A stretch of 64,000 nucleotides of DNA from Brachycybe producta (Eukaryota > Arthropoda > Diplopoda > Playtdesmida > Andrognathidae). The notes below the pieces were generated by a model. That model worked only from the letters and a program-made list of their open reading frames with translations, made no database searches and was not told where the DNA came from. Positions 54,997-64,000 of this stretch are shown here, piece after piece. The DNA lies in assembly GCA_036925085.1 (NCBI GenBank), contig JAUPFP010000027.1, positions 1,379,501 through 1,443,500 on the forward strand, read 5' to 3'. The stretch's first letter is position 1, and each line of letters opens with the position of its first letter. Both the position numbers and the translations under genes were made by a program.

Positions 54997-55151
54997 AATT
55001 TTAAGAGGTTTGACATTTTATGCCGACATTGAAACCTTTTTTGATTTTTCTGGGTTTTTGGATCTTCAGCTCTTTGCAAAGAATTTCTTCAGTGTCCTAC
55101 ATACTATATATAGTTAAGTTAATTTAAAGAAATTTGAAGCATTTTAGTATC

Positions 55152-55331
55152 TATAGTTGCTGCACTGTAAGAAGAAACATGACGTCAAGAGATGAAGTTG
55201 ACAAAAAATTCTTATTAGCATTTTGTCGTTTAGCAAATATTTTAGTTTAAAAAAAGGGTTCTTGGATTTTTGTCAACTTCTCTGACGTCACAAGCCTCAC
55301 CTTACAGTGCAGCAACTACAGTAGTTATAAC
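55152..55331. repeat. Family-F MITE
   Basis: Inverted ends TAGTTGCTGCACTGTAAG and CTTACAGTGCAGCAACTA, with inner arms TGACGTCAAG...GTTGACAAAAA / TTTTTGTCAAC...TGACGTCA. It lies between the 3' ends of separase and Hsc70. Confidence 0.75.
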
Positions 55332-55882
55332 GTTGACTTTTGATTGTATCATAAACACATAGCTGATTTTAAACTTTGGTGGTTCATTTTGCGTTTTCAG
55401 AAGGGCTGCAACACTTAAAGGAATATTATTGAGTGTATTTTTACAAACTAGAATGGTTCTTATCTTTCAAAAAAAAAAAAAAAAATTAAAATTGGCTCAT
55501 TTTATGAAATAAAATGAGCCAATTTTAATGTCAACAAAATTTTAAAGGTAAGAACTTAATTCTCAGGTCCAAAAAAAAAAATTAAAATTTTAGAGTTCAA
55601 GGGGAGTTTTAAACCTAAAAAACCACGTTAAGTTTATTCTCTGTTCTTCAGTTGAGGTAGATGTTAAGTATTTTGTAAACTAGAAGGGCATCTTCCAACT
55701 CAAACCCCTTTTAATCATAATCAAAACACTTAAGTGGTAATTGTATTTGTTGCTGATAAAATTTAAAGTTTCTTTTGCACTTGAAAAAGCACCAAGTGGA
55801 AACCTGTCTCTTGGAAAACCTGTAAAATTACTTCAGACAAGAAAATCAAATACAAATTTTAAGGTTTCTGCAGAACAATGGT

Positions 55883-55888
55883 TTTATT
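55883..55888 (-). terminator. Hsc70 polyadenylation signal AATAAA
   Basis: AATAAA on the minus strand about 200 nt after the Hsc70 stop (56091-56089). The local context GTCAATAAAA is shared with the decayed copy at 61727-61722. Confidence 0.65.
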
Positions 55889-56088
55889 GACATCAAATAC
55901 AACAAAACGAACGAACTTTTTTTTTTTTTTTTTGAAGATTTACAAACTATGAACATACTTTTTTTAAAGTTATTTATTTTTTAAATTTTGAAAAGAAAAA
56001 AAATTCTGAACAAAAAAATATTGGTTTGAATTGAAATTGGTCTAAACTTTAGTGAAAGTCTTATTTACATTAAGTTTATTATAACTTT

Positions 56089-59000
56089 TTAATCAACTTC
56101 TTCAATAGTTGGTCCACCTGGAGCTGAACCACCAGTTGGACCTCCAGCACCAGGTGGTGCACCACCAGCTCCTGGAAATCCACCTGGAACACCACCGGCT
56201 GCAGAATACAACTTCGTTATAATAGGATTGCAGACTTGTTCCAATTCTTTCTGCTTGTGTTCGAACTCCTCCTTATCGGCCAACTATTTTTAGATAAAGA
56301 AAAACCAATACTTCATTAATATTTAAATACTGTTAAAAGGTGATTGTTTCAAAGTATTTTTCTTTTGTTAATCAGACATCTAAGGAAGGCGTGCAAATGT
56401 CTTTCATAGGCATGTACAATTGCCGTCAGAACATACCGCAAACTTGAAAAATTGTTTCTTCATCATTTTAACAAATTTATGGATGGCAATGTTTTTTTGA
56501 AAAAAAAAAAATTGAGAACAAACCTGGTTGCTATCGAGCCACTTGATGGTTTCTTCGCATTTGTCCGTAATGATTTTTCTATCGCTATCAGAAATTTTAT
56601 CCTTTAATTTTTCATCTTCCAAAGTCGACTTCATATTAAAGCAATAACTTTCAACAGCATTTTTAGCCGAAATGCGAGATCTCTGCTTATCATCGTCAGC
56701 TTTATATTTATCGGCTTCCTGAACCATCCTTTCGATTTCTTCCTTTGACAATCTTCCTTTATCGTTGGTAATCGTGATCTTGTTTTCTTTTCCAGTACTC
56801 TTATCGGCAGCCGAGACATTCAAAATACCATTGGCATCGATATCGAATGTAACTTCGATTTGAGGAACTCCTCGAGGTGCTGGTGGAATTCCAGTCAATT
56901 CGAATTTTCCCAAAAGATTATTATCTTTGGTCATTGCTCGTTCACCTTCGAAGACCTGAATCAAGACTCCTGGTTGGTTGTCGGAGTAAGTCGTAAATGT
57001 TTGCGTTTGTTTCGTTGGAATGGTTGTGTTACGTTTGATAAGTGCCGTCATCACTCCTCCAGCAGTCTCGATACCAAGCGACAATGGAGTGACATCCAAA
57101 AGGAGAAGATCCTGAACGGCTTCGGACTTATCTCCCTGAAGAATCGCAGCCTGAACCGCAGCTCCATAAGCAACAGCTTCATCGGGGTTGATACTCTTGT
57201 TCAATTCCTTTCCATTGAAGAAATCTTGAAGGAGTTTCTGAATCTTTGGAATACGAGTTGAACCACCGACTAGAACGATATCGTGGATTGCAGATTTGTC
57301 CATCTTGGCATCTCGCAACGATTTCTCGACTGGGTCCAAGGTGCTACGGAAGAGATCGGCATTCAATTCTTCGAAACGAGCTCTAGTGATGGAAGTATAG
57401 AAATCGATTCCTTCGAATAGAGAATCGATCTCGATACTGGCTTGTGTGCTCGATGATAAGGTTCTCTTTGCTCTTTCGCAGGCCGTTCTTAAACGACGAA
57501 GGGCTCTTTTGTTTGATTGTAGGTCCTTCTTATGTTTACGCTTGAATTCTTGTACGAAATGATTGACCATTCGGTTATCGAAGTCTTCTCCACCCAAATG
57601 AGTGTCTCCGGCCGTTGATTTTACTTCAAAAATACCATCTTCAATGGTCAGAATGGAGACATCGAAGGTTCCACCTCCGAGATCGAAAATGAGGACGTTT
57701 CGTTCTCCACCGACTTTTTTGTCCAATCCGTAAGCGATTGCAGCTGCGGTTGGTTCGTTGATAATACGAAGGACGTTTAAACCGGAAATGGTACCGGCAT
57801 CCTTCGTGGCTTGACGTTGAGAATCATTAAAGTAAGCTGGAACGGTAACGACAGCGTTAGTTACTGCTTTTCCCAAGTAGGCTTCGGCCGTTTCCTTCAT
57901 TTTAGTTAGGACCATCGAAGAGATTTCTTCAGGGAAAAAGGTTTTTGTTTCTCCTTTGTATTCAACTTGAATCTTTGGTTTGCCACCATCACTGACAACA
58001 TCGAATGGCCAATGTTTCATGTCAGCCTGGACAGAAGTGTCTTCGAATTTCCTTCCAATCAACCGCTTGGCATCTGTTTTAAAAAAAGACAGGAAATCCA
58101 ATTTTAGTTTTTATTCTTTTGCTATATTTATTTTTGGTTTCGGTTGCCAAATAACCTCAATTTTGAAAATTATGTCACATCCTTTCAAGGATATTTCATA
58201 ATTATATTGTTGAAAAAGCAATATTAAAACCGGCCTCATTTTTAAGGTTAATTATTGCAAAACGGTTTATAATTTATTAAAAATTACGCAGCCCCTTATG
58301 ATATTTAATGAGAAATGGGATTGGCTTTTCCGGCATAGCTTTTTTTTTTCAGCATGACGTAGAAGGGATGACGTCAATGAGGAAAATTGAAACCATAGGT
58401 TATAGTCAAGGCCGGGTTATAGTAGAGTTTTAAGAGCAAGCTCTAACTGCTCCGGTCTTCAATACGAAAAGGATACGTTTCGGAAACAAAGACGTATCGC
58501 ATGATTTGGTATAGAATTACATTGATAACAACCGACTCGAACCACTCCCGTTTTTTAGTACACACGTTTCTATTTGAAACACGTGTCGTAATATAGCTCG
58601 AATTTACATTGTTAAGAACTAGCTCGAACCGCTCCGAATTATTTGTAAACACAAAGCGCATATACTTTGTATGGAATCAGAACGTACGGAGTATGATATC
58701 CTTTAAAAAGTATACAGAAATGAACTTCATGAAACGTGCTTTAAGTAATCCGTTTTGTATAGAAATTTATATTACAATACGAACTCCAACAGCTCTCAAG
58801 ATTCCGTTTCTTTATGAGGCGAGGTGGGGAAGAAAGGGGGGTCCGTTTTCAAGATGGCTAACAGCAATTCTTTTTTTTTTCTTTCCTAGGTAATTAGTGG
58901 GCCTATCCCTTTGTTTCTACACATCCCCATTTTTTTTTCTGGTAATATACGTTTAATTTCTCACCAAAAACTGTGTTGTTTGGATTCATGGCGACTTGAT

Positions 59001-59172
59001 TCTTTGCGGCATCACCAATTAATCGTTCAGTATCTGTAAAGGCGACGTAACTTGGCGTCGTTCTGTTTCCTTGGTCATTAGCAATGATTTCCACTTTTCC
59101 ATGTTGAAAAACACCAACACACGAATAAGTGGTTCCCAAATCAATACCAACTGCTTTTGCTACTGCTGCCAT
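56089..59172 (-). CDS. HSPA8: Hsc70, constitutive cytosolic Hsp70 chaperone
   Basis: Coding exons on the minus strand: 59172-58965, 58073-56524, 56283-56089; 1953 nt, 650 residues. The nucleotide-binding domain shows [15 protein letters not shown] at the N-terminus, a [17 protein letters not shown] segment and [12 protein letters not shown]. The substrate-binding domain shows [14 protein letters not shown] and [12 protein letters not shown]. The C-terminus is a Gly/Pro-rich [15 protein letters not shown] tail ending EEVD, the mark of cytosolic members that bind TPR co-chaperones. A 5' UTR intron (59359-59176) separates the promoter from the ATG. The introns and the U14 snoRNA in the last intron point to the constitutive Hsc70, not an intronless heat-induced gene. 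The first intron (58964-58074) shows no recognisable RNA. Confidence 0.96.
56365..56474 (-). ncRNA. SNORD14: U14 (SNORD14) box C/D snoRNA in Hsc70 intron
   Basis: The terminal stem TTGTTAA/TTAACAA encloses box C (ATGATGA, 56466-56460) and box D (CTGA, 56375-56372). The domain-B guide CCTTCCTTAGATGT next to box D is complementary to 18S rRNA ACATCTAAGGAAGG, the signature of U14. A D'-like CTGA follows a CGG-containing domain-A segment. The snoRNA ends 81 nt before the 3' splice site (intron end 56284), the usual spacing for intronic box C/D RNAs. U14 is hosted in Hsc70 introns in vertebrates too. Confidence 0.92.
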
Positions 59173-59353
59173 TTTCTATTTTTTTAAAAAAAAAATGAAA
59201 TTAATTAATTTTTCCCGCCCAGTTCTAACAAAAAAAAGAAAACGAAACAAAATGGACGCGTTTTCTTTTCTGTTTTTGACCGCGTGGTCAAAAATTTTAA
59301 GTTTTTCAAATCAGAAAAACTATTTTAGTCCATTAAAACGTATAATAAATTAT

Positions 59354-59564
59354 ACTTACTTAAGTTAAAATAAATACTTGTGTTTTTTTTTTAAATATAA
59401 ATAAGGTTATGAAGTGTTCTTTAGGAAAGAACTTTGAAAAAAAAAAAAAAATGCGTCAGAAATGAACGTCGTTATGAGGTGAAAAGTTCTGCGGCGGAAA
59501 CCCGATTCGAAGCCTCCTTTTATAGACGAACGCCCGTCGATCTTTCTAGAACGTCGACCACGTG
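59354..59564 (-). promoter_or_regulatory. Hsc70 promoter and 5' UTR exon
   Basis: TATAAAAG at 59524-59517. Upstream of it are TTCTAGAA with a degenerate third unit (a weak heat-shock element, 59544-59556) and the E-box CACGTG (59559-59564). The untranslated exon ends at donor GTAAGT (59359-59354); the acceptor is just before the ATG at 59177-59176. The same layout is preserved in the decayed copy at 63229-63427. Confidence 0.75.
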
Positions 59565-59829
59565 TTCTCGTTGCGCACTGCTCATTGGATTGACGTCATC
59601 ATTTTTTGTTTTCTCTAGAGGGTGCTAGAATTTTCTTGCTTTTTCGAGCCTTTCTAATTTATTTCATGGAGGTTCCTCCTTTTTTGTCTATTAAAATGGA
59701 GGTTGCGATTGTTGACCCAATTTCAATGAATCATCTCTTTAAATTTCCCTTTTTATTATGATTTTCTCTTTTTTTGTGTGTTTTGTTTCAACCTCTTAAC
59801 CTTTTCAGTTTGTTGTTTTACGAAATTCA

Positions 59830-60200
59830 TGGTCTCTTGATTTTATAGATTATTTTAGAATTTGGAATTCAATCAGAGGTCAAGGAATCTCGAGCGCCCT
59901 TTGTTCTTCAGGAAGAAGAGGACGAGGAGAAAGATGATGAAGAGAGGGTAATTTTTTTTTAAGGACGCATTGTTTTAACTTAATTTTTGGCTGAGGTTCC
60001 GTAATTTTTTTTTTATTAAACAATACTTTAGTATTTGAAATTCATTCAAAGTAAAGGGACCCCCGAGGGCCCTTTGTTTTTTTTTAGTAGAGGAGGATGA
60101 TTATAAAGAAAGGGTAATTTTTTAAGAACGCGTCGTGTTTTAATAATAATTAGGAAAAAAAGTGCTTTGTAATTATTTATTGGTGGCTTTTTATTACTGG
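59830..60200 (+). repeat. Two tandem cassettes upstream of Hsc70
   Basis: Two related units of about 170 bp (starting near 59850 and 60025) share ATTTTAGAATTTGGAATTCA-like, GAGGGCCCTTTGT-like, GAGGA-rich and GGGTAATTTTTT words. The same pair recurs at 63590-64000 upstream of the decayed copy. Unit 1 has a splice-like frame (TTTATAG acceptor; acidic EEEDEEKDDEE; GGTAAT donor) but the other units do not keep it, so I treat them as non-coding. Confidence 0.6.
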
Positions 60201-60230
60201 ACATGTGTCTCGTTATCATATGACTAGGCC

Positions 60231-61274
60231 TAAAGGAAGAAACAACCACGTGTGTTAAATTGATACGTCAATTTCTTTTTTTTTTATCTAAAACTGATTA
60301 GGGAGGTTGTGTGGGGTTAATTTTAGGCAGATTTTGCTTTGAAAACGACGCTATTGCCGTTTACTTACTGTAATTTTAATAAATTTCTTAGAAACTTAGG
60401 ATTTAATGAAAAAAATCAATAAAACGGTAGTGTATTTAGCTTTTCATTAACAGGAAACGGAGTTGAGTAGTTTACTCCACCTTTTTATTTTTAGAAAATG
60501 GTGCAATGATGTAATGAATATTATAATATGTACAGGTATCTCAACTTAGAGCCCCCCCCCCTTTCCCTTGTCACATCTAGTGAAGTAAATGAAGCAGCCC
60601 GTGCCATAGCAAGAGTATAGCGCCACTTCTGCTTGTTAACCCAGCTTTAGAATGAATCGAAGTGTTCCTTCTAAATGGAAATAGAAGTAAAATGAAAAGA
60701 CTTGAAGAGTGGCTATATGAATTAAAGCTCACTCATGAACAACGTTCCTCAAGGTTATGTTGCCTCCATGTATTTATTTCGGCTGGTTCTTAAAAGAAGT
60801 TGACATAACGAAATGTTTTCTGTTTTAATTTTTGAAGCATATCGAGAAGAGCTTGGTATGTTATTAAAATAAGAGTAGAGGGTATACTAAAATGGCGACT
60901 AAGACCCTATACACGTCAATGCTCATCACGACATATTACGAATCCAAATAGTTCAGTTCGTGTGACGTCATATCTATACCAAGCGCCTGAAAATAAGCAC
61001 TCGACTTTATAATCGGTATGCAAGTACGTGTATTGTTAGTGATCGGGATTTTGGCGACGTTTCATTTGTTATTTTGCCGTTTTTTAAGTAGTTTAATTTA
61101 AAAAAATAGTCGAATAATCTTTCGCCGTCAGAACTCGTTTGAAGGACGTTTTGATTTTAAGAGGGGGAGGAAACCAGTAGATGGCGCCAACATCATCACT
61201 ACATGTTTAGTATAGAAATCTTAGTGCTTCAGAGGTAAACCTTGTTTTAAGTCCATATACTTTTTAAACGATTT
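60231..61274. other. Spacer, nothing recognised
   Basis: No gene. Contains a C-run near 60549 and scattered TGACGTCA (60962). Confidence 0.45.
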
Positions 61275-61450
61275 TTAGACAGGCAATTAGAAATCGGGAT
61301 AAACAGAAGTTGGCTCCGCCCTTTTTGTGACGAGCGGCAACTTCTATTTGGTTTGACGTTGAAAAAGCATGTGACGTCAATCTACATTTACGTTGGCTCC
61401 GCCCTTTTTATGGTTATGTAGTTTATCCCGATTTCTAATTTGCTTGTTTT
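61275..61450. repeat. Hairpin MITE with AATTAGAAATCGGGATAAAC arms
   Basis: GGCAATTAGAAATCGGGATA at the left pairs with TATCCCGATTTCTAATTTGC at the right; inner arms GTTGGCTCCGCCCTTTTT occur on both sides with TGACGTCA between. Similar in style to the hairpin at 3862-3993. Confidence 0.7.
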
Positions 61451-61536
61451 AGACATATGCCGCTAAGTAGTAGTGGTATACTGTAGTAAGGTCCATTCAC
61501 TTTAAATGTATAATTTAGGTTTTGTGTGTTTACACG

Positions 61537-61610
61537 TGCCCACGTGCTAATTTCCATAGAACAATTTTGTTTCTAATCGTTTATGAAAATTAGCACGTGG
61601 CCGGGCTATT
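61537..61610. repeat. Short inverted repeat with CACGTG ends
   Basis: CACGTGCTAATTTCCAT (61541-61557) pairs with ATGAAAATTAGCACGTG (61583-61599). Confidence 0.6.
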
Positions 61611-61721
61611 TTCTGAAATTGAAAACTTATGTTTAACTGCTATACCAAATATTGATTACAGCCCCTCTAAAAAATTACTGTTTTATGAGACATAAAAAAC
61701 AAAAGCAAAGTTTATGAATTT

Positions 61722-61727
61722 TTTATT
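61722..61727 (-). terminator. Poly(A) signal of the U14 host gene
   Basis: AATAAA in the context GTCAATAAAA, shared with Hsc70 (55888-55883), about 100 nt after the start of the last exon. Confidence 0.6.
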
Positions 61728-61900
61728 GACACAAACAAGAAAACAATTTATGAACGTTTTAAAGAAATTAACAGTTTAGATTGTGAAGATCCTTCTTTCT
61801 GCTCGTGTTTCGGAATTCGGCCAACTGTGTTCAAAAAGAAATTTCATTAATTATTCATTTTTCTATTTTTAAAGCGTTATTATTTTATAGAATAAGTATT

Positions 61901-61999
61901 TTGTTAATCAGACATCTAAGGAAGGCGTGCAAATGTCTTTCATAGGCTTGCCGTCAGAACATTACCGCGTAGTTTATTGTTTCTTCATCATTTTAACAA
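61901..61999 (-). ncRNA. SNORD14: U14 snoRNA copy 2
   Basis: 99 nt. Perfect TTGTTAA/TTAACAA terminal stem, box C ATGATGA, box D CTGA and the full domain-B guide CCTTCCTTAGATGT. It differs at two positions from copy 3, and from the Hsc70 copy by lack of an 11-nt segment plus changes in domain A. It lies 76 nt upstream of the inferred 3' splice site (61825). Confidence 0.88.
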
Positions 62000-62505
62000 A
62001 TTTATAAAGACAAATTGAAAATTATGTACGGATAGCAAGATGTAGTTATGAAACACAAGTAAGGTTTTTTTAAGGAAATCATAGCGAAAATTTTTTTTAA
62101 ATATTTTATGTTGAAGTACGTTTTTACTTTTTTTTTTTAACCCTTGTGTTTTTTTTAAATTTGAATTCTGAGATTGAAATTTTCAAATTGTGTACATTTG
62201 TATTTTATTTTCGATTTGTCCTTTTTTTAAAAAAGTCGCCAATCTATAGAAAATCCAAAGTGCTAACAAACCTGATGTGCTATTATTATTGAGCGACTTT
62301 GCTGGTTTCTTTAGTTCGTAATTTGTGATTCGTTATCAGGAGTTCTTTTCTGCGTCGTTCCTTTATAACGGCTTCATGAACTATTCTTTCAATCAGGATC
62401 GGATTCTTCCTATTGGGCAACTGTTTTAACAGATAAAAACAATACTTTATTAATATTAATTATTTGTGTACTTTTTTTAAGTTTTATTATTTTATGAAAA
62501 TAATT

Positions 62506-62604
62506 TTGTTAATCAGACATCTAAGGAAGGCGTGCAAACGTCTTTCATAGGCTTGCCCTCAGAACATTACCGCGTAGTTTATTGTTTCTTCATCATTTTA
62601 ACAA
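62506..62604 (-). ncRNA. SNORD14: U14 snoRNA copy 3
   Basis: 99 nt, same boxes, stem and domain-B guide as copy 2, with two substitutions outside these elements. It lies 85 nt upstream of the inferred 3' splice site (62421). Confidence 0.88.
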
Positions 62605-62942
62605 ATTTATAATCAAATTCGAAACTAAATACAGATGGCAATATTTTTTTTATAGATATGAAATTTAGAAAAATTTTTACTTTTTAATTTTTCAAATATT
62701 TGACAAAATTTCCAAGTTTTTCGATGGAAAATACAATAAATATTGCCAACCGTAGAAACGAGAAAGAAAAAAAAAAATTAGCATTAATTCTAAGAGAACA
62801 AACCTCGTTGTTGGCTATCGAGCCCCATAATCAGGAAAATCTTTATCATCTTTTGAAAAACTAAGACTATATAATTGGAGGAGTAAATTTCGACGGAAGC
62901 AGCAGCATTTTTAGCCGAAATCGTCATCAGGCTTATCATTTA

Positions 62943-63047
62943 TCATCCTTTGTCATTAGCAATGATTTCCACTTTTCCCTGTTGAAGAACATCAGCACAA
63001 TAAGTGGTTCCAAAATCAATACCAATTGCTTTTGCTATTGCTGCCAT
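62943..63047 (-). pseudogene. Truncated Hsc70 exon-1 remnant
   Basis: Starts [16 protein letters not shown], clearly Hsc70 exon 1, loses residues in the following SCVGVF segment, and stops at TGA (62945-62943) after 34 codons. The functional copy continues without a stop. It could at most make a short peptide. Confidence 0.85.
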
Positions 63048-63228
63048 TTTCTAATTAAAACAGAAATGAAATTATTAAGTTTTTCCCGCCCAGTTGTAAC
63101 AAAAACAAAAAACCGAAACAAAAATGGACGCATTTTTCTTTTTTTGTTGACCACGTGGTCAAAAAATTTTAAGTTTTTCAAATCAGAAAAACTGGTAATT
63201 AACACAAAATTTATAAATTATAAACGAT

Positions 63229-63427
63229 ACTTACTTAAAATATAATAAATACTTTTGATTTTTTTTAAATATATTATTTAAAAATAAGAATTGTTCTTTG
63301 TGAAAGAAATTGAAAAATGCGTTAAAAGCAATAACCGTTATGAGGTGAAAACGGAAAGAGTTTCTAGGTTTTCGACGCCTGCTTTTATAGACGGACTTTC
63401 GGAAGTTTCTGGAACGTGGATCACGTG
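63229..63427 (-). promoter_or_regulatory. Promoter of the U14 host gene with perfect heat-shock element
   Basis: TATAAAAG at 63389-63382; upstream GAAGTTTCTGGAA at 63402-63414, a perfect three-unit heat-shock element (GAAnnTTCnnGAA) with another TTC just beside it; CACGTG at 63422-63427; donor of the untranslated exon GTAAGT at 63234-63229. All elements are in the same order as in the Hsc70 promoter. Confidence 0.78.
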
Positions 63428-63589
63428 TTCTCTAGTTGGGCGACGCTCATTGGATTGTCGTTGTCGTTTCCTGTCTCTCTCTGGGGTTTGACCCAATTTG
63501 CCAATGAATCAGACCTTTAAAAATTTCACTTTTTGTTTTGTCTCAAATTACAACTCCTTGCCCTTTCACTTTGCTATTTCACGAAATTC

Positions 63590-64000
63590 ACGGTCTCTTG
63601 ATTTTATAGATTATTTTAGAATTTGGAATTCAATCAGAAGTTAAGAGACCTCGACGGTCCTTTGTTCTTAAGGGACATGTCACATGTTGAAAAGATGATA
63701 ATGTTTTTTTTTTTAAAGAATGTGTTGTTTTAAATTAATTTTTGACGCAACTTTCTTAATTTTTGTAGAATGGCTCAATGATATTTTAGAATATGGATTA
63801 TATGGGAATCGGAATTTAATTTGAAGGGACCACGAGGGCCCTTTGGACCTTTTGTTCTTGAGGAGGAGGAAAATGATGAATAGAGGGTAATTTTTTTTAA
63901 AAAAACAGACGTTTTAACACAATTTTTTCACTTAACTGTCTTAGTTTTTAGGAAAAAGTGAATTGTAATTGTTTTTGGTGTCGTTTTATTTCTGGACACG
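63590..64000 (+). repeat. Duplicated upstream cassettes (continue past window)
   Basis: Matches 59830-60200: GGTCTCTTGATTTTATAGAT, TTAGAATTTGGAATTCAATC, then a second unit with ACCACGAGGGCCCTTTGG and GAGGAGGAGGAAAATGATGA, GGGTAATTTTTTTT. It shows that the duplication of the Hsc70 locus included about 1 kb of upstream DNA. Confidence 0.65.

Larger units (their letters stand above)
61700..63389 (-). ncRNA. Non-coding U14 host gene derived from Hsc70
   Basis: A decayed Hsc70 copy that keeps a gene-like frame for RNA but not for protein. Exons inferred by alignment to Hsc70: a 5' exon ending at donor GTAAGT (63234-63229); 63050-62804; 62420-62272; and 61824 to about 61700 with AATAAA at 61727-61722. 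The second exon begins with an ATG (63047) and an Hsc70-like start but meets TGA at 62945-62943 after 34 codons. It then jumps to sequence from the end of Hsc70 exon 2, so about 1.4 kb of coding sequence is gone. The last two exons are independent copies of the start of Hsc70 exon 3 (TTGCCCAATAGGAAGA, TTGGCCGAATTCCGAA), so the U14 intron and following exon were duplicated. Each of the two introns holds a U14. Transcription is inferred from conserved signals only. Confidence 0.72.

Noticed and set aside
58074..58964. A second snoRNA in Hsc70 intron 1
   Set aside because: No paired box C and box D with a terminal stem, and no U14-like guide, could be found on the minus strand.
59850..59955. Protein-coding exon with acidic EEEDEEKDDEE stretch
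   Set aside because: Splice-like borders exist, but the three sister cassettes carry stops or frameshifts at the same place and no partner exon was found.
1..64000. CRISPR array, prokaryotic operon or bacterial mobile element
   Set aside because: All real genes are intron-containing animal genes. The only regularly spaced palindromes (21389-22129) have structured repeats without variable spacers of CRISPR type.

Overview
The window is nuclear DNA of an invertebrate animal. The host sequence is AT-rich, the genes are intron-rich with GT-AG splice sites, and non-autonomous DNA transposons are abundant. Four protein-coding host genes can be modelled exon by exon, and in each the summed exon lengths are divisible by three: a class I myosin (+, 23963-36984), CFAP410/C21orf2 (-, 44326-41429), a single-chain separase (+, 45602-54937) and a cytosolic Hsc70 ending in EEVD (-, 59172-56089). 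The myosin tail looks most like arthropod Myo61F-type myosins and the decayed transposase family is common in arthropods and cnidarians, so an arthropod or related invertebrate is likely. The species cannot be named from sequence alone.

Layout. 1-9964 holds no host gene: it contains a decayed 2.2-kb DNA transposon inside a (TA)n tract (824-3052), a duplicated repeat block (3204-4040) and many hairpin-shaped MITEs. 9965-23048 is a complete, visibly GC-rich Ty3/Gypsy-type LTR retrotransposon on the minus strand, with 838-bp LTRs that look identical and a 4-bp target duplication, inserted into an older MITE. 23049-36984 is the myosin gene. 36985-41428 is a MITE-bearing spacer between convergent genes. 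41429-54937 is the divergent CFAP410/separase pair. 55016-59564 is Hsc70 with a U14 box C/D snoRNA in its last intron. 59800-64000 is a duplicated derivative of the Hsc70 locus.

Three observations stand out. (1) At 61.7-63.4 kb a decayed Hsc70 copy has lost its reading frame but keeps a TATA box, a perfect heat-shock element, splice sites, a poly(A) signal and two well-preserved U14 snoRNAs at the usual distance from the 3' splice sites. It looks like a non-coding U14 host gene born from Hsc70. (2) The LTR element shows a rich expression programme: a GTTAAAC slippery heptamer plus hairpin at the end of gag, copies of its polypurine-tract core at the pro/pol overlap, a phase-matched intron that would fuse Pol to a large unknown fourth ORF, and a leader array of about 71-bp units each carrying a hairpin. 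(3) The myosin gene has tandem homologous exons (35353-35491 and 35766-35901) whose phases make them strictly mutually exclusive, and a 14-nt microexon.

The four host genes serve unrelated cell functions (membrane-actin motor, ciliary protein, sister-chromatid separation, chaperone) and are simply neighbours. The only functional coupling visible is Hsc70 with U14, the ancient animal arrangement of a chaperone gene hosting an 18S rRNA-processing snoRNA.
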